64,000 bases of DNA, from positions 248,001 to 312,000 of the forward strand of contig NZ_JNXC01000003.1 in the NCBI RefSeq assembly GCF_000716595.1. Direction: 5' to 3'. Below are positions 35,193 through 43,205 of the stretch, in pieces; positions within the stretch are counted from its first letter, which is position 1, and every line of letters begins with the position of its first letter. The DNA is from Saccharothrix sp. NRRL B-16314. Its GTDB lineage: Bacteria; Actinomycetota; Actinomycetes; Mycobacteriales; Pseudonocardiaceae. Under the pieces are notes generated by a model that was given only the letters and a program-made list of their open reading frames with translations, searched no databases and was not told the DNA's origin. The position numbers and the translations under genes are program-made.

Positions 35193-36035
35193 ATGGACGT
35201 CGTAGCGCTGCACCGGTTCGTCACCGGAGCCGGTCGTTCCTGGGCCGAGGTGACCGCGGTGGACGCCGGGGCGGTGGGACCCGGGCACGCGCTGAACGTG
35301 TGCCGCGCGCGGCCCGCGGTCGTGGTGTCCGGCGCCGACCCGGCCGAGCTGGCCCGGGGGTTGGCCGGGTGGCGGCGCACCCTCGTGGTCCAGTCGGCCG
35401 CCGGTGTGTCCACTGTGGACCCGGCGGACGCGGTGGCGCGGTCGTGGTCCGAGCCGGGTGCGATCCTGTGCCTGGCGGAACAGGACTTCGCGCCCGAGGG
35501 CGAGGGCTGGGCGTTGCCGGACGACCGTTTCGCGCAACGCGAGGGCATGATCGCGGTGGCCGAGGTGCGGGCGCTGGTGCTGGCCCGGCTCGCCCCGCGC
35601 CCCGGTGTGCTGATCTGGGACGTCGGCGCGGGTCCGGGTGCCATCGGCGTCGAGTGCGCGCGGCTGGGCGCGGCGGTCGTCGCGGTGGAACGCGACCCGG
35701 TGCAGTGCGTGCGGATCATCGCCAACGCTTCCGCGCACGGCGTGGACGTGCGGGTGGTCGAGGCGGACCTGGCCGACGCGGGGGAGCTGCCCCGGCCGGA
35801 CGCGGTGTTCGTCGGCGGCGGTGGCGCGGACGTCGTGCGCCGGTGCGTGCGGTCGGGCGCGCGGCGGATCGTGGTGGCGACACCGGACCTGGACCGCGTG
35901 CTGCCCGCGCGGGACGCGTTGCTGGAGGCCGGTTACGAGGTCGAGGGCAGCCAGCTGACCGCCGCCCGGTTGACCGGTGGCACGTTGTCGGCCACCAACC
36001 CGGTGACCGTGCTGAGCGGAAGGAAGAAAGCTTGA
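35193..36035 (+). CDS. cobL: CobL-like precorrin-6Y methyltransferase with shortened CbiE part
   Basis: CobL normally has about 400 residues: an N-terminal CbiE half that methylates C5 and a C-terminal CbiT half that methylates C15 and decarboxylates. This protein has 280. The CbiT half is intact: RPGVLIWDVGAGPGAIGVECARLGAAVVAVERDP, VFVGGGGADVV, and LTAARLTGGTLSATNPVTVLSG. The first 130 residues match only the second half of CbiE, as in WALPDDRFAQREGMIAVAEVRALVLARLAP. The usual GxGxDG start and the GDP-type SAM motif are absent, and no frame upstream supplies them. C15 chemistry is likely kept; C5 methylation is doubtful. Confidence 0.85.
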   Translation: MDVVALHRFVTGAGRSWAEVTAVDAGAVGPGHALNVCRARPAVVVSGADPAELARGLAGWRRTLVVQSAAGVSTVDPADAVARSWSEPGAILCLAEQDFAPEGEGWALPDDRFAQREGMIAVAEVRALVLARLAPRPGVLIWDVGAGPGAIGVECARLGAAVVAVERDPVQCVRIIANASAHGVDVRVVEADLADAGELPRPDAVFVGGGGADVVRRCVRSGARRIVVATPDLDRVLPARDALLEAGYEVEGSQLTAARLTGGTLSATNPVTVLSGRKKA

Positions 36036-37300
36036 TCGGGGTGTTCGCCGCCGGCGGGCGTGGGCGGCGGGCCGCGGTCGAGCTGGCCGGGTTCCTCGGG
36101 CCGGACGCGGTGGTGCCGGACGGCCCGGTCGGCCCCGCGCTGCGCACGTTGTGGCCGCGGCTGGGGTCGGCGGTGTTCTTCCTCGGCACGGAGGCGACCG
36201 TCCGGCTCGTCGCGCCGCTGCTGCGCGACGAGCGGTCCGACCCGGGCGTGGTGTGCGTGGACGGCGGGTTCGCCGTGGCCCTGCTGGGCGGCGCGGACGC
36301 GGTGGCGGAACGGGTCGCGGACGTGCTGGGCGTGCAGCCGGTGACGACGTCCGCGTCGGCGGACTCCCCGCTGGACGAGCTGGTGGAGCTGCTGGACGCC
36401 ACCGTGGACGGCGACCTCGCCGGGTGCGGCGCGGCGGTGCGGGCCGGCGAGCAGGTGGTGCTGGCCAATCCGCTCGGCTTCCCGCTGCCCGCCCTGCCCG
36501 ACAACGTGATCGCCAAGGAAGCCGGTGGGCACGAGTCCGACTGGACGGTGCTGGTGGACGACCGCGTGCCCAGGGGGCCGCAGCCGGAGCGCTTGGTGCG
36601 GATCGTGCCGCGCACGCTCGTCGTCGGCGTCGGTTCGAGCACGGGGGTGACCGCGTCGGCGGTGTCGGCGGCCCTGGCGCAGCTGGAGGAGCAGCGCGGG
36701 CTGGACCTGCGGGCCGTGCGGGCGTTCGCCACGCTGGACCGGAAGGTCGCCGAACCGGGTATCGCGGACGCCTTGGAGGACTGGGGTTTCTGGCACGACT
36801 CGACCACCGCGCCGCTGCTCGCCTACCCGGGCGAGGAGCTGGCGGTGATCCCGGTGCCGAACCCGGCGGAACTCGCGATCGGCATCCCGAGCGTGGCCGA
36901 GGCGTCGGCGTTGCGCGGCGCGGTGCAGCTGTCCGCCGGCGGCCGGGTGGAGATCGCGGCCGAGAAGGTGAAGGGCGAAGGGGTGACGGTCGCCGCCGCA
37001 CGCGTGCTGCCGCGCGGCCGGTTGGCGCTGGTGGGCCTGGGACCGGGCGACGCGGACGAACGCACACCGCGCGCCGAGGCCGAGCTGCGGCGGGCGTCGG
37101 TCGTGGTGGGCAGCGCCGACTGCGTGGCGCAGGTGCGGCACCTGCTGAGGCCCGGCACGCGGGTGCGGACGGACGGCGCGGTGCGGTTGGCCGAGGCGGG
37201 AGCGGCGGTGGCGTTCGTGGACGCGGGCGCCGGACCGGTTGTTGCCGGGCCGATTCACGCCGATGTCATTCGCGTGACAGGCGTCACTCGTCAACTGTGA
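36032..37300 (+). CDS. cbiG: CbiG-type protein with a truncated CobJ domain
   Basis: CbiG opens the delta-lactone ring of cobalt-precorrin-5A in the anaerobic route; actinomycetes often carry it fused to the C17-methyltransferase CobJ. Here 422 residues comprise CbiG N-terminal (GVFAAGGRGRRAAVEL, ATVRLVAPLLRDERSDPGVVCVD) and C-terminal (TLVVGVGSSTGVTASAVSAAL, PNPAELAIGIPSVAEASAL) parts. A CobJ-like start then follows (GRLALVGLGPGDADERTPRAEAELRRASVVVG). The CobJ part stops after about 85 residues, before its GDxGVY motif. The TTG start overlaps the cobL stop in TTGA with AGGAAG 5 bases before it; a GTG at 36041 is an alternative. Confidence 0.85.
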   Translation: MIGVFAAGGRGRRAAVELAGFLGPDAVVPDGPVGPALRTLWPRLGSAVFFLGTEATVRLVAPLLRDERSDPGVVCVDGGFAVALLGGADAVAERVADVLGVQPVTTSASADSPLDELVELLDATVDGDLAGCGAAVRAGEQVVLANPLGFPLPALPDNVIAKEAGGHESDWTVLVDDRVPRGPQPERLVRIVPRTLVVGVGSSTGVTASAVSAALAQLEEQRGLDLRAVRAFATLDRKVAEPGIADALEDWGFWHDSTTAPLLAYPGEELAVIPVPNPAELAIGIPSVAEASALRGAVQLSAGGRVEIAAEKVKGEGVTVAAARVLPRGRLALVGLGPGDADERTPRAEAELRRASVVVGSADCVAQVRHLLRPGTRVRTDGAVRLAEAGAAVAFVDAGAGPVVAGPIHADVIRVTGVTRQL

Positions 37301-37403
37301 AGTCGTCCGGAGCCTTCGAAAGGCCCTTGTCGGGTTCGCCGTCTTGGTCCTAGCTGGGAGTGTGCGCCGCGACACGGCGCATCCCTGCCCTGGAAGGACT
37401 GAC

Positions 37404-38192
37404 ATGGCGAAAACCCTGCATCGCCTGATCACCTCGTTGGCCGCGGCCGTGGCCGCGATCGCCCTGATGACCGTCGCGCCCGCATCGGCCGACACCTCCG
37501 ACACCGGTGTGTCGCCGTACATCGTCGGCGGCTCCCGCGTGTCCACCAGCACCTACCCGTGGGTCGTGTACCTGGCCACCAGCACCGGCGGCCAGTTCTG
37601 CGGCGGCACGCTCGTCCGGGCCAACAAGGTCGTCACCGCCGCGCACTGCGTGAGCGGGCGCAGCGCGTCGAGCACCCGCGTGGTGCACGGCCGTGACGAC
37701 AAGCAGAGCACGGCGGGTCGCGTCGTCACGGTGAGCGCCATCTGGGTGCACCCGAGCTACCGGACCGCGAGCTCCGGCTACGACGTCGCGGTGCTGACCC
37801 TCGGCAGCAGCATCAGCTCCACCTACCTGCCGCTGGCCACCCCGTCCGACACGGCCCTGTACGCGGCCGGCACGAGCGCCCGGATCTACGGCTGGGGCAC
37901 CACCTGCTCCGGCTGCTCGGCGTCCCGCTACCTGCTCGGCGCGACCGTGCCGCTGACGTCCGACTCCACCTGCAAGACGGCGTACTCGAACTACAGCCCC
38001 ACCTCGATGGTGTGCGCCGGCTACCCGAACGGCGGCACGGACACCTGCCAGGGTGACTCGGGCGGCCCGCTGGTCGCGGGCGGCAAGCTGATCGGCGCGA
38101 CCTCGTTCGGCCGGGGCTGCGCGCTCGCCGGCTACCCCGGTGTGTACGCGCGGATCTCCTCGTACTACTCCGCGATCACCGCGCAGCTGTAA
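37404..38192 (+). CDS. Secreted trypsin-like serine protease (S1A)
   Basis: The 262-residue preproenzyme has a signal peptide ending near TVAPASA, a short pro-part, and a mature start IVGGSRVSTSTYPW. The triad is His in TAAHC, Asp in GYDVAVL and Ser in QGDSGGP, with the trypsin-pocket Asp in DTCQGDS. An extra CSGCS pair in the GWGTTCSGCSASRYLLG loop may form an additional disulfide. It is a close paralog of the protease at 24531, 13 kb away. GGAAGG precedes the ATG by 7 bases. A very strong hairpin follows the stop. Confidence 0.94.
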   Translation: MAKTLHRLITSLAAAVAAIALMTVAPASADTSDTGVSPYIVGGSRVSTSTYPWVVYLATSTGGQFCGGTLVRANKVVTAAHCVSGRSASSTRVVHGRDDKQSTAGRVVTVSAIWVHPSYRTASSGYDVAVLTLGSSISSTYLPLATPSDTALYAAGTSARIYGWGTTCSGCSASRYLLGATVPLTSDSTCKTAYSNYSPTSMVCAGYPNGGTDTCQGDSGGPLVAGGKLIGATSFGRGCALAGYPGVYARISSYYSAITAQL

Positions 38193-38200
38193 CCCGCGGC

Positions 38201-38243
38201 GGACGTGCCCACGACCGGGTGTTCTCCGGCCGTGGGCACGTCC
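38201..38243 (+). terminator. Strong hairpin terminator after the protease
   Basis: A 13-bp perfect stem, GGACGTGCCCACG and CGTGGGCACGTCC, holds a second CCGG/CCGG stem in its loop. It starts 8 bases after the protease stop and ends 26 bases before the next ATG. Confidence 0.75.
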
Positions 38244-38269
38244 GGCGAGGCGGGCGTAGCGTCGTCGGC

Positions 38270-38992
38270 ATGGCTGACCTGCCTGAGCTGGAGCCGGTGC
38301 CGGAGGACTGGGAACGGGCGTTGGCGGTGGTCGCGCACCCCGACGACCTGGAGTACGGGGCGTCCGGCGCGATCGCCCGCTGGACGGCGCAGGGCAAGCA
38401 CGTCGCGTACCTGCTCGCCAGCCGGGGCGAGGCGGGGATCGACACCCTGCCGCCGGAGCAGGCGGGGCCGTTGCGGGAGCGGGAGCAGACCGCCAGTGCC
38501 GCCGTCGTCGGCGTGGACGTGGTCGAGTTCCTGGACCACCCCGACGGGATGATCGAGTACGGCCTGCCGCTGCGCCGCGACATCGCCGCCGCGATCCGCC
38601 GGCACCGCCCCGAGGTGGTGATCACCGGGAACCACCACGAGACGTTCCCCGGCGGGTTCCTCAACATGGCCGACCACCGCGCCGTCGGCCGGGCCGCCGT
38701 CGACGCGGTCCGGGACGCCGCCAACCGGTGGGTGTTCCGCGATCTGGACCTGGAGCCGTGGAGCGGTGTGCGGTTCGTCGCAGTCAACGCCTCACCGCAC
38801 GGCGGGCACGCGGTCGACGTGACCGACACGTTCGACCTGGGAGTCGCGTCGCTGCGGGAGCACAAGGCGTACCTGGCGGCGTTGAGCGGCGACATGGCGA
38901 GGCCGGAGGTGTTCCTGCGCCAGGCGGCCGAGCAGGCGGGCGCGCGGTTCGGCGGCAGGCTCGCCGTCGGGTTCGAGGTTCTCGTGATGTGA
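38270..38992 (+). CDS. PIG-L family deacetylase
   Basis: The 240-residue protein has the zinc-dependent LmbE/PIG-L fold. Metal and acid residues lie in VVAHPDDLEYGASGAIARW (AHPDD), the central PEVVITGNHHETF, and MADHRAVGRAAVDAV (HxxH type). Relatives deacetylate GlcNAc-inositol in mycothiol synthesis, mycothiol conjugates, or teicoplanin-type glycopeptides. This one lacks an obvious match to MshB neighbours, so the substrate is open. It stands alone between a terminator and cysG. Confidence 0.87.
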   Translation: MADLPELEPVPEDWERALAVVAHPDDLEYGASGAIARWTAQGKHVAYLLASRGEAGIDTLPPEQAGPLREREQTASAAVVGVDVVEFLDHPDGMIEYGLPLRRDIAAAIRRHRPEVVITGNHHETFPGGFLNMADHRAVGRAAVDAVRDAANRWVFRDLDLEPWSGVRFVAVNASPHGGHAVDVTDTFDLGVASLREHKAYLAALSGDMARPEVFLRQAAEQAGARFGGRLAVGFEVLVM

Positions 38993-39037
38993 GCACCCGG
39001 GTTGGACAGGACATGTCCGGTGTGGATGCTTCTACCC

Positions 39038-40255
39038 ATGCACGGTGAACAGCACTACCTCGTTGGCCTCGACCTGACCGGTCGGCGGGTCGTCGTCGTC
39101 GGCGGCGGAACGGTCGCGCAGCGCAGGCTGCCCAGGCTGGTCGCGGCGGGCGCGAGGGTGGAGGTGATCTCGCCCGAGGTGACCCCGGCGGTCCAGGGCA
39201 TCGTCGACGGCGGCGAGGCGACGTGGCAGGCCCGCGAGTACGCCGACGGCGACCTCGACGGCGCCTGGTACGTGCTGGCCTGCACGTCCTCGCCCGAAGT
39301 GAACGCCAGGATCACCGCGGACGCCGAAGAGCGCCGCGTGTTCTGCGTGCGCGCCGACGTGGCCGTGAAGGGCACCGCCGTGACGCCCGCGGTCGGCGCG
39401 CACGACGGCCTGCTGCTCGGTGTCCTCGCCGGCGGGCAGCACCGCCGGTCCGCGAGCGTCCGGGACGGCCTGCTGTCCGCGCTGCGCGACGGCTCCATCG
39501 CCGACCACCACGACCAGCCGGCGGGCGTCGCCCTCGTCGGCGGCGGCCCCGGTGACCCGGACCTGATCACCGTGCGCGGTCGCCGGCTGCTGGCCAGGGC
39601 GGACGTCGTGGTCGCCGACCGGCTCGCGCCGCGCGAACTGCTGGACGAGCTGCCGCCGCACGTCGAGGTCGTGGACGCGGCGAAGATCCCGTACGGGCGG
39701 GCCGCGACCCAGGACTTCATCAACACGACGCTGGTCGAGAACGCCAAGGCCGGGAAGTTCGTGGTCCGCCTCAAGGGCGGTGACCCGTACGTGTTCGGCC
39801 GTGGCTTCGAAGAGCTGATCGCGTGCGCCGAAGCGGGCGTGCCGGTCACCGTCGTGCCTGGCGTGACGAGCGCGTTCGGCGTGCCGGCGCTGGCGGACGT
39901 GCCGGTCACGCACCGCGGTGTGGCGCACGAGGTGGTGGTCGTGTCCGGCCACGTCGCGCCGGACGACCCGCGATCACTGGTCGACTGGTCGGCGTTGGCC
40001 CGGCTCAGCGGCACGATCGTGATCCTCATGGGCGTGGAGCGGGCGGCGGCGTTCGCGGACGCGCTGATGGCGGGCCGGCCGGGTGACACCCCGGTGTCGG
40101 TGATCCAGGAGGGCACCACGCGGACGCAGAAGGTCGTCCGGTCCACACTGGACTCGTTGGCCGCGGACATCGTCGAGCACGGCATCCGCCCGCCCGCGAT
40201 CATCGTTGCGGGACCGGTTGCCGGACTGGCGAAGGAACTCCCGTTCCACTCCTGA
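39038..40255 (+). CDS. cysG: Siroheme synthase-type fusion: precorrin-2 dehydrogenase and uroporphyrinogen-III methyltransferase
   Basis: The 405-residue protein joins an N-terminal NAD-binding domain (LDLTGRRVVVVGGGTVAQRRLPRLVAAGARVEVISP) to a C-terminal SUMT domain. The SUMT part has VALVGGGPGDPDLITVRGRRLL, RLKGGDPYVFGRGFEELIACA and VVPGVTSAFGVPALADVPVTHRG. It makes precorrin-2 from uroporphyrinogen III with two SAM, and can oxidise it to sirohydrochlorin. Without a CbiK/CysG ferrochelatase-specific feature in view, the balance between siroheme and cobalamin supply is open. It lies close to the cob operon but outside riboswitch control. Its 3' end overlaps the convergent membrane gene by 56 bp. 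Confidence 0.93.
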   Translation: MHGEQHYLVGLDLTGRRVVVVGGGTVAQRRLPRLVAAGARVEVISPEVTPAVQGIVDGGEATWQAREYADGDLDGAWYVLACTSSPEVNARITADAEERRVFCVRADVAVKGTAVTPAVGAHDGLLLGVLAGGQHRRSASVRDGLLSALRDGSIADHHDQPAGVALVGGGPGDPDLITVRGRRLLARADVVVADRLAPRELLDELPPHVEVVDAAKIPYGRAATQDFINTTLVENAKAGKFVVRLKGGDPYVFGRGFEELIACAEAGVPVTVVPGVTSAFGVPALADVPVTHRGVAHEVVVVSGHVAPDDPRSLVDWSALARLSGTIVILMGVERAAAFADALMAGRPGDTPVSVIQEGTTRTQKVVRSTLDSLAADIVEHGIRPPAIIVAGPVAGLAKELPFHS

Positions 40256-41144
40256 CCGCCCAGGCCGCCCCGGCGGCGACGACCGCGACCAGCCCGGCGA
40301 GGGCTGCGAGCGTCGTGCCGCCGGGGTGGACCAGCGACTCGCCGCGCAACGCCTGCCAGGTGAGCAGCGCGAGCAACCCGAGGTAGCCGAACGCGGCCAC
40401 GACGACCAGCCGGGTGCGGACCCGTTCCGCGAGGCCGAGCGCGGCCAGACCAAGCGCCAGCAGGATCATCACCTGGAGCCCGTGCATCCCCACGAAGTGC
40501 GGCACCCGCAGGTCGCCGCCGGTGGTGCTCCACCCGACGAGGGGCAGCCCCGGGCCGCCGTCCGGCACGCCGACGCTGTGCCCGGAGGCCAGCTCGACCG
40601 ACCGGCCGCCCGAGTCCACCGCGGTGATCTCCTTGTCGCTCTGGAAGACCATCAGGTAGCCGGTGAACATGCCGAGGATCGCCAGGTAGAGCTCGCCGCG
40701 CACGGCCCAGCGCACGTCCGGCAGCCCGAAGCGCTGGAACGACAGGACCAGCGCCAGCGCGATGTTGGCCAGGAACATCACCGGGATGGCGACGGCGAAG
40801 GTGGCCTGCACGAACTGGTTCAGCGGCTCGTCGGACCTGTTGTAGTGGGTGAACATGCCCCGGCCGGCCTGGATCGCGATCAGCCCGACCTCCATGAACA
40901 TGATCGCCGCGATCGCGGTGCCGAAGCCCGACGTCCACCGCCGTCCCCGGTGCGGCAGGGACAGCATCCACGACAGGGTCGCCGAGTAGACCGCCAGCGA
41001 CACCGCGAACTTGAACGGCTTCGCCCACACCGGCGCGCCTTGCAGCACCCGCCCGTCGACCAGCAGCGCCACCGCGCACCCCACCGCGCCCACCGCCATC
41101 ACCACGGCCAACCAGAGGGTCGGCCGGTGCCACGTCTTCGTCAT
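40200..41144 (-). CDS. Multi-pass membrane protein of unknown function
   Basis: The 314-residue protein has about eight hydrophobic helices, starting with LWLAVVMAVGAVGCAVALLV and ending with TLAALAGLVAVVAAGAAWAV. Polar loops contain AGRGMFTHYNRSDEPLNQF and HFVGMHGLQVMILLALGL, where His residues could bind a cofactor. I do not recognise the family. It is divergent from an ArsR-like regulator gene across about 140 bases, which suggests shared control. The 3' end overlaps cysG on the opposite strand. Confidence 0.8.
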   Translation of the reverse strand: MTKTWHRPTLWLAVVMAVGAVGCAVALLVDGRVLQGAPVWAKPFKFAVSLAVYSATLSWMLSLPHRGRRWTSGFGTAIAAIMFMEVGLIAIQAGRGMFTHYNRSDEPLNQFVQATFAVAIPVMFLANIALALVLSFQRFGLPDVRWAVRGELYLAILGMFTGYLMVFQSDKEITAVDSGGRSVELASGHSVGVPDGGPGLPLVGWSTTGGDLRVPHFVGMHGLQVMILLALGLAALGLAERVRTRLVVVAAFGYLGLLALLTWQALRGESLVHPGGTTLAALAGLVAVVAAGAAWAVRSGTGVPSPVRQPVPQR

Positions 41145-41282
41145 GGGACAAGCCTCGACCGGCGAGCCGCCGTGATCACTGGTGCGCGCACGACAACCCG
41201 AGGTGGGGCAGGCCACCCCTCCCGGGTGGGACAATGCCCTCGCGGCGGCCCGCGACGGCGGGCGGTGCGGAACGGGGTACGC

Positions 41283-42140
41283 GTGGCGGTGTGGGTTCGG
41301 CTGGCCGGGGTGGGACTGGCCAAGGTCAGGTTCGCCTACTCCGCGGTGTTCGAGACGGTCATGGCGGTCGACGGCCTGCGCACCCCCGGCGCGCACGCCG
41401 TGCACCTGCCGTGGGTGCGGTGGGCGCGGGAGCGGGTCGACGGGATCACCGGACTCGACACGCTGCTGGCCCGGCTGGAGGGTCCGACGAAACCGGCCGA
41501 CCTGATGCCCGTGCCGGATGTGCGGATGCCCGACCTGGAAGCGGAACTGCGTGGCGTCGGGCGGCCGGAAGCCGACGTCATCCGGCGCTGCCACGACGTG
41601 CTCATCGCACCGCACTGGAAGCGCATCACCGCGGTGCTGGAGGCGGACATCGCGGCACGGGCGGCGACGCTGGCCGACAAGGGCGTCGAGGCGGTGTTCC
41701 ACGACCTGCACCCCGAGGTCACGTGGGCCGACGGCGAACTCGTCCTGCACCGCAAGCCCGAGCACCGGGTGGACCTCGCCGAGCACGGTCTCGTGCTGTG
41801 CCCCAGCGTGTTCTGCTGGCCGAAGGCGTGGATCGCACTCGACCCCGTCGGCCAGGGCGTGCTCCGCTACCCGGCGCGCGGGATCGGGACGCTGTGGGAG
41901 GAACGGGGGACGCCGGACGACCTGGCCGCCCTGATCGGCCGCACCCGCGCGCACCTGCTGACGTTGCTCGAAGCGCCGAAGAGCACGGCGGACCTGGCGG
42001 TGGCGCTCGGCGTCACGGCGGGGGCGGTCTCGCAGCACATCGGCGTGCTGCGGGCGGCCCGGCTGGTGACGACGCGGCGCGAAGGACGGCACGTCCTGCA
42101 CATGCGCACCACGCGCGGACACCCTCATGAGCTGAAGTAA
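41283..42140 (+). CDS. ArsR-like winged-helix regulator (DUF5937 type)
   Basis: The 285-residue protein has an N-terminal domain of the DUF5937 type (RFAYSAVFETVMAVDGLRTP) and a C-terminal ArsR-type winged helix. The latter reads STADLAVALGVTAGAVSQHIGVLRAARLVTTRREGRHVLHM. Such proteins are common, mostly uncharacterised actinobacterial repressors. Start choice is uncertain: GTG 41283 follows a GGGG tract, while 41265 and 41289 are alternatives. It is divergent from the membrane protein gene and is its probable regulator. Confidence 0.83.
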   Translation: MAVWVRLAGVGLAKVRFAYSAVFETVMAVDGLRTPGAHAVHLPWVRWARERVDGITGLDTLLARLEGPTKPADLMPVPDVRMPDLEAELRGVGRPEADVIRRCHDVLIAPHWKRITAVLEADIAARAATLADKGVEAVFHDLHPEVTWADGELVLHRKPEHRVDLAEHGLVLCPSVFCWPKAWIALDPVGQGVLRYPARGIGTLWEERGTPDDLAALIGRTRAHLLTLLEAPKSTADLAVALGVTAGAVSQHIGVLRAARLVTTRREGRHVLHMRTTRGHPHELK

Positions 42141-42198
42141 TGGGTGTCGGAGAGAAGATGCATTGGATTTATGGAGGCCGGTCGAGCACCGTGAACCG

Positions 42199-42843
42199 GT
42201 GAGCAATTCAGTGCGAAACACCCGTGTTGTCGTCATCGGTGGCTCTCACCTGGGACGTCACCTGTCCGAAAGCCTGACGGCGCGGGGCGCGGACGTCATC
42301 ACTGCCAGCCCCAGGCACGGCGAGCACATCGACCTCGCCGACGAGTCCAGCATCAAGAGGTTCGCCGAGGCGGCAGGGGAGATCGACCACGTCGTCTCCA
42401 CCGCGGCCATGCCCGCCAACGGCCCGTTGGACGACCTCGACGCGGAAGGCATCCGCAGGGCGTTCGACGCGAAGGTCGTCGGCCCGCTGCTGCTCGCCAA
42501 GCACCTCCGCGTCACCCGGTCGTTCACGTTCTTCTCCGGTGTCGCGGCCTGGCGACCGCAGCGGCACCGGACCGTCATGGCCACCACCAACGGCGCGGTG
42601 AAGTTCCTGGTGGAGGCGCTGGCGGTCGAGCTGGCGCCGGTCAGGGTCAATGCGGTCGCGCCGGGCATCGTGGACTCGGGCGTCTGGCCGGCCGACTTCC
42701 TGTCCACCACCGCCGACCGCAACCTGACCCGCAACGTCGGTCGACCGGAGGACATCGCTCAGGCCGTCCTGTACGCGGTGACCAACCCGTACGTCACCGG
42801 CACCGTGCTGCACGTGGACGGAGGCGGGCGGCTCGCCGGCTGA
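42199..42843 (+). CDS. Short-chain dehydrogenase/reductase (SDR)
   Basis: The 214-residue protein is a short SDR. The cofactor loop is VVVIGGSHLGRHLSESLTARGADVI, VVSTAAMPANGPLDDLDAEG stands for the NNAG region, and the C-terminus is VRVNAVAPGIVDSGVW and VTGTVLHVDGGGRL. The usual YxxxK is replaced by a region reading ATTNGAVKFLVEAL: the Lys is kept but the catalytic Tyr is not where expected, so activity is uncertain. The GTG start lacks a good ribosome binding site; a TTG at 42163 after GGAGAG is an alternative. Confidence 0.8.
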   Translation: MSNSVRNTRVVVIGGSHLGRHLSESLTARGADVITASPRHGEHIDLADESSIKRFAEAAGEIDHVVSTAAMPANGPLDDLDAEGIRRAFDAKVVGPLLLAKHLRVTRSFTFFSGVAAWRPQRHRTVMATTNGAVKFLVEALAVELAPVRVNAVAPGIVDSGVWPADFLSTTADRNLTRNVGRPEDIAQAVLYAVTNPYVTGTVLHVDGGGRLAG

Positions 42844-42930
42844 GGACGGTGCGGGCTCGAGCAGCCGGACCGGTTCGGTGACTGACGGGTGGCCCGAGCC
42901 GGGGTCGCGTTGATCTGGCCGCGTCGATTC

Positions 42931-43078
42931 GGGCCGAGTCGGGCCGAGCCGGGCCGAGCCGGGCCGGGCCGAGCCGAGCCGAGTCGGGCGGGCCGACCGA
43001 GCCGGGCCGAGCCGGGCCGAGCCGCGTCGGGCCGCGTCGAATCGGGCCGCGTCGATCCGGACCGCGTCGAGTCCTCCG
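42931..43078. repeat. GC-rich 10-mer repeat region
   Basis: Between the SDR gene and the terminator lies a stretch built from variants of GGGCCGAGCC; two copies are exact in tandem at 42941-42960, and others are shifted or changed. Copies of GGCCGCGTCGA flank it on both sides. It is non-coding and sits in the 362-base gap 42844-43205, which also holds a terminator and a short 13-bp repeat. Confidence 0.7.
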
Positions 43079-43085
43079 AAACGAC

Positions 43086-43120
43086 AAAGCAGGGGTCCCC
43101 GCCAAGGGGGCCCCTGCTTT
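43086..43120. terminator. Intrinsic terminator between SDR and helicase genes
   Basis: AAAGCAGGGG and CCCCTGCTTT form a 10-bp stem with an inner CCCC/GGGG pairing, followed by T residues on the plus strand and preceded by A residues. It is bidirectional and serves the convergent SDR and helicase genes. Confidence 0.88.
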
Positions 43121-43170
43121 TATCCTGCCAGAACGGTCCGACAATTCCGGGCCGTCGAGCCCGCGGACCA

Positions 43171-43204
43171 GTGCTGTGAAGCCGTGCTGTGAAGCCGTGC
43201 TGAA
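43171..43204. repeat. 13-bp tandem repeat beside the helicase stop
   Basis: Two exact copies of GTGCTGTGAAGCC stand in tandem and a third partial copy (GTGCTGAA) follows, ending at the helicase stop codon. Confidence 0.7.
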
Positions 43205-43205
43205 A

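Noticed and set aside
37240..37400. A frameshift that would restore the rest of CobJ after 37300
   Set aside because: No frame downstream contains CobJ motifs; the sequence goes straight into the protease leader.
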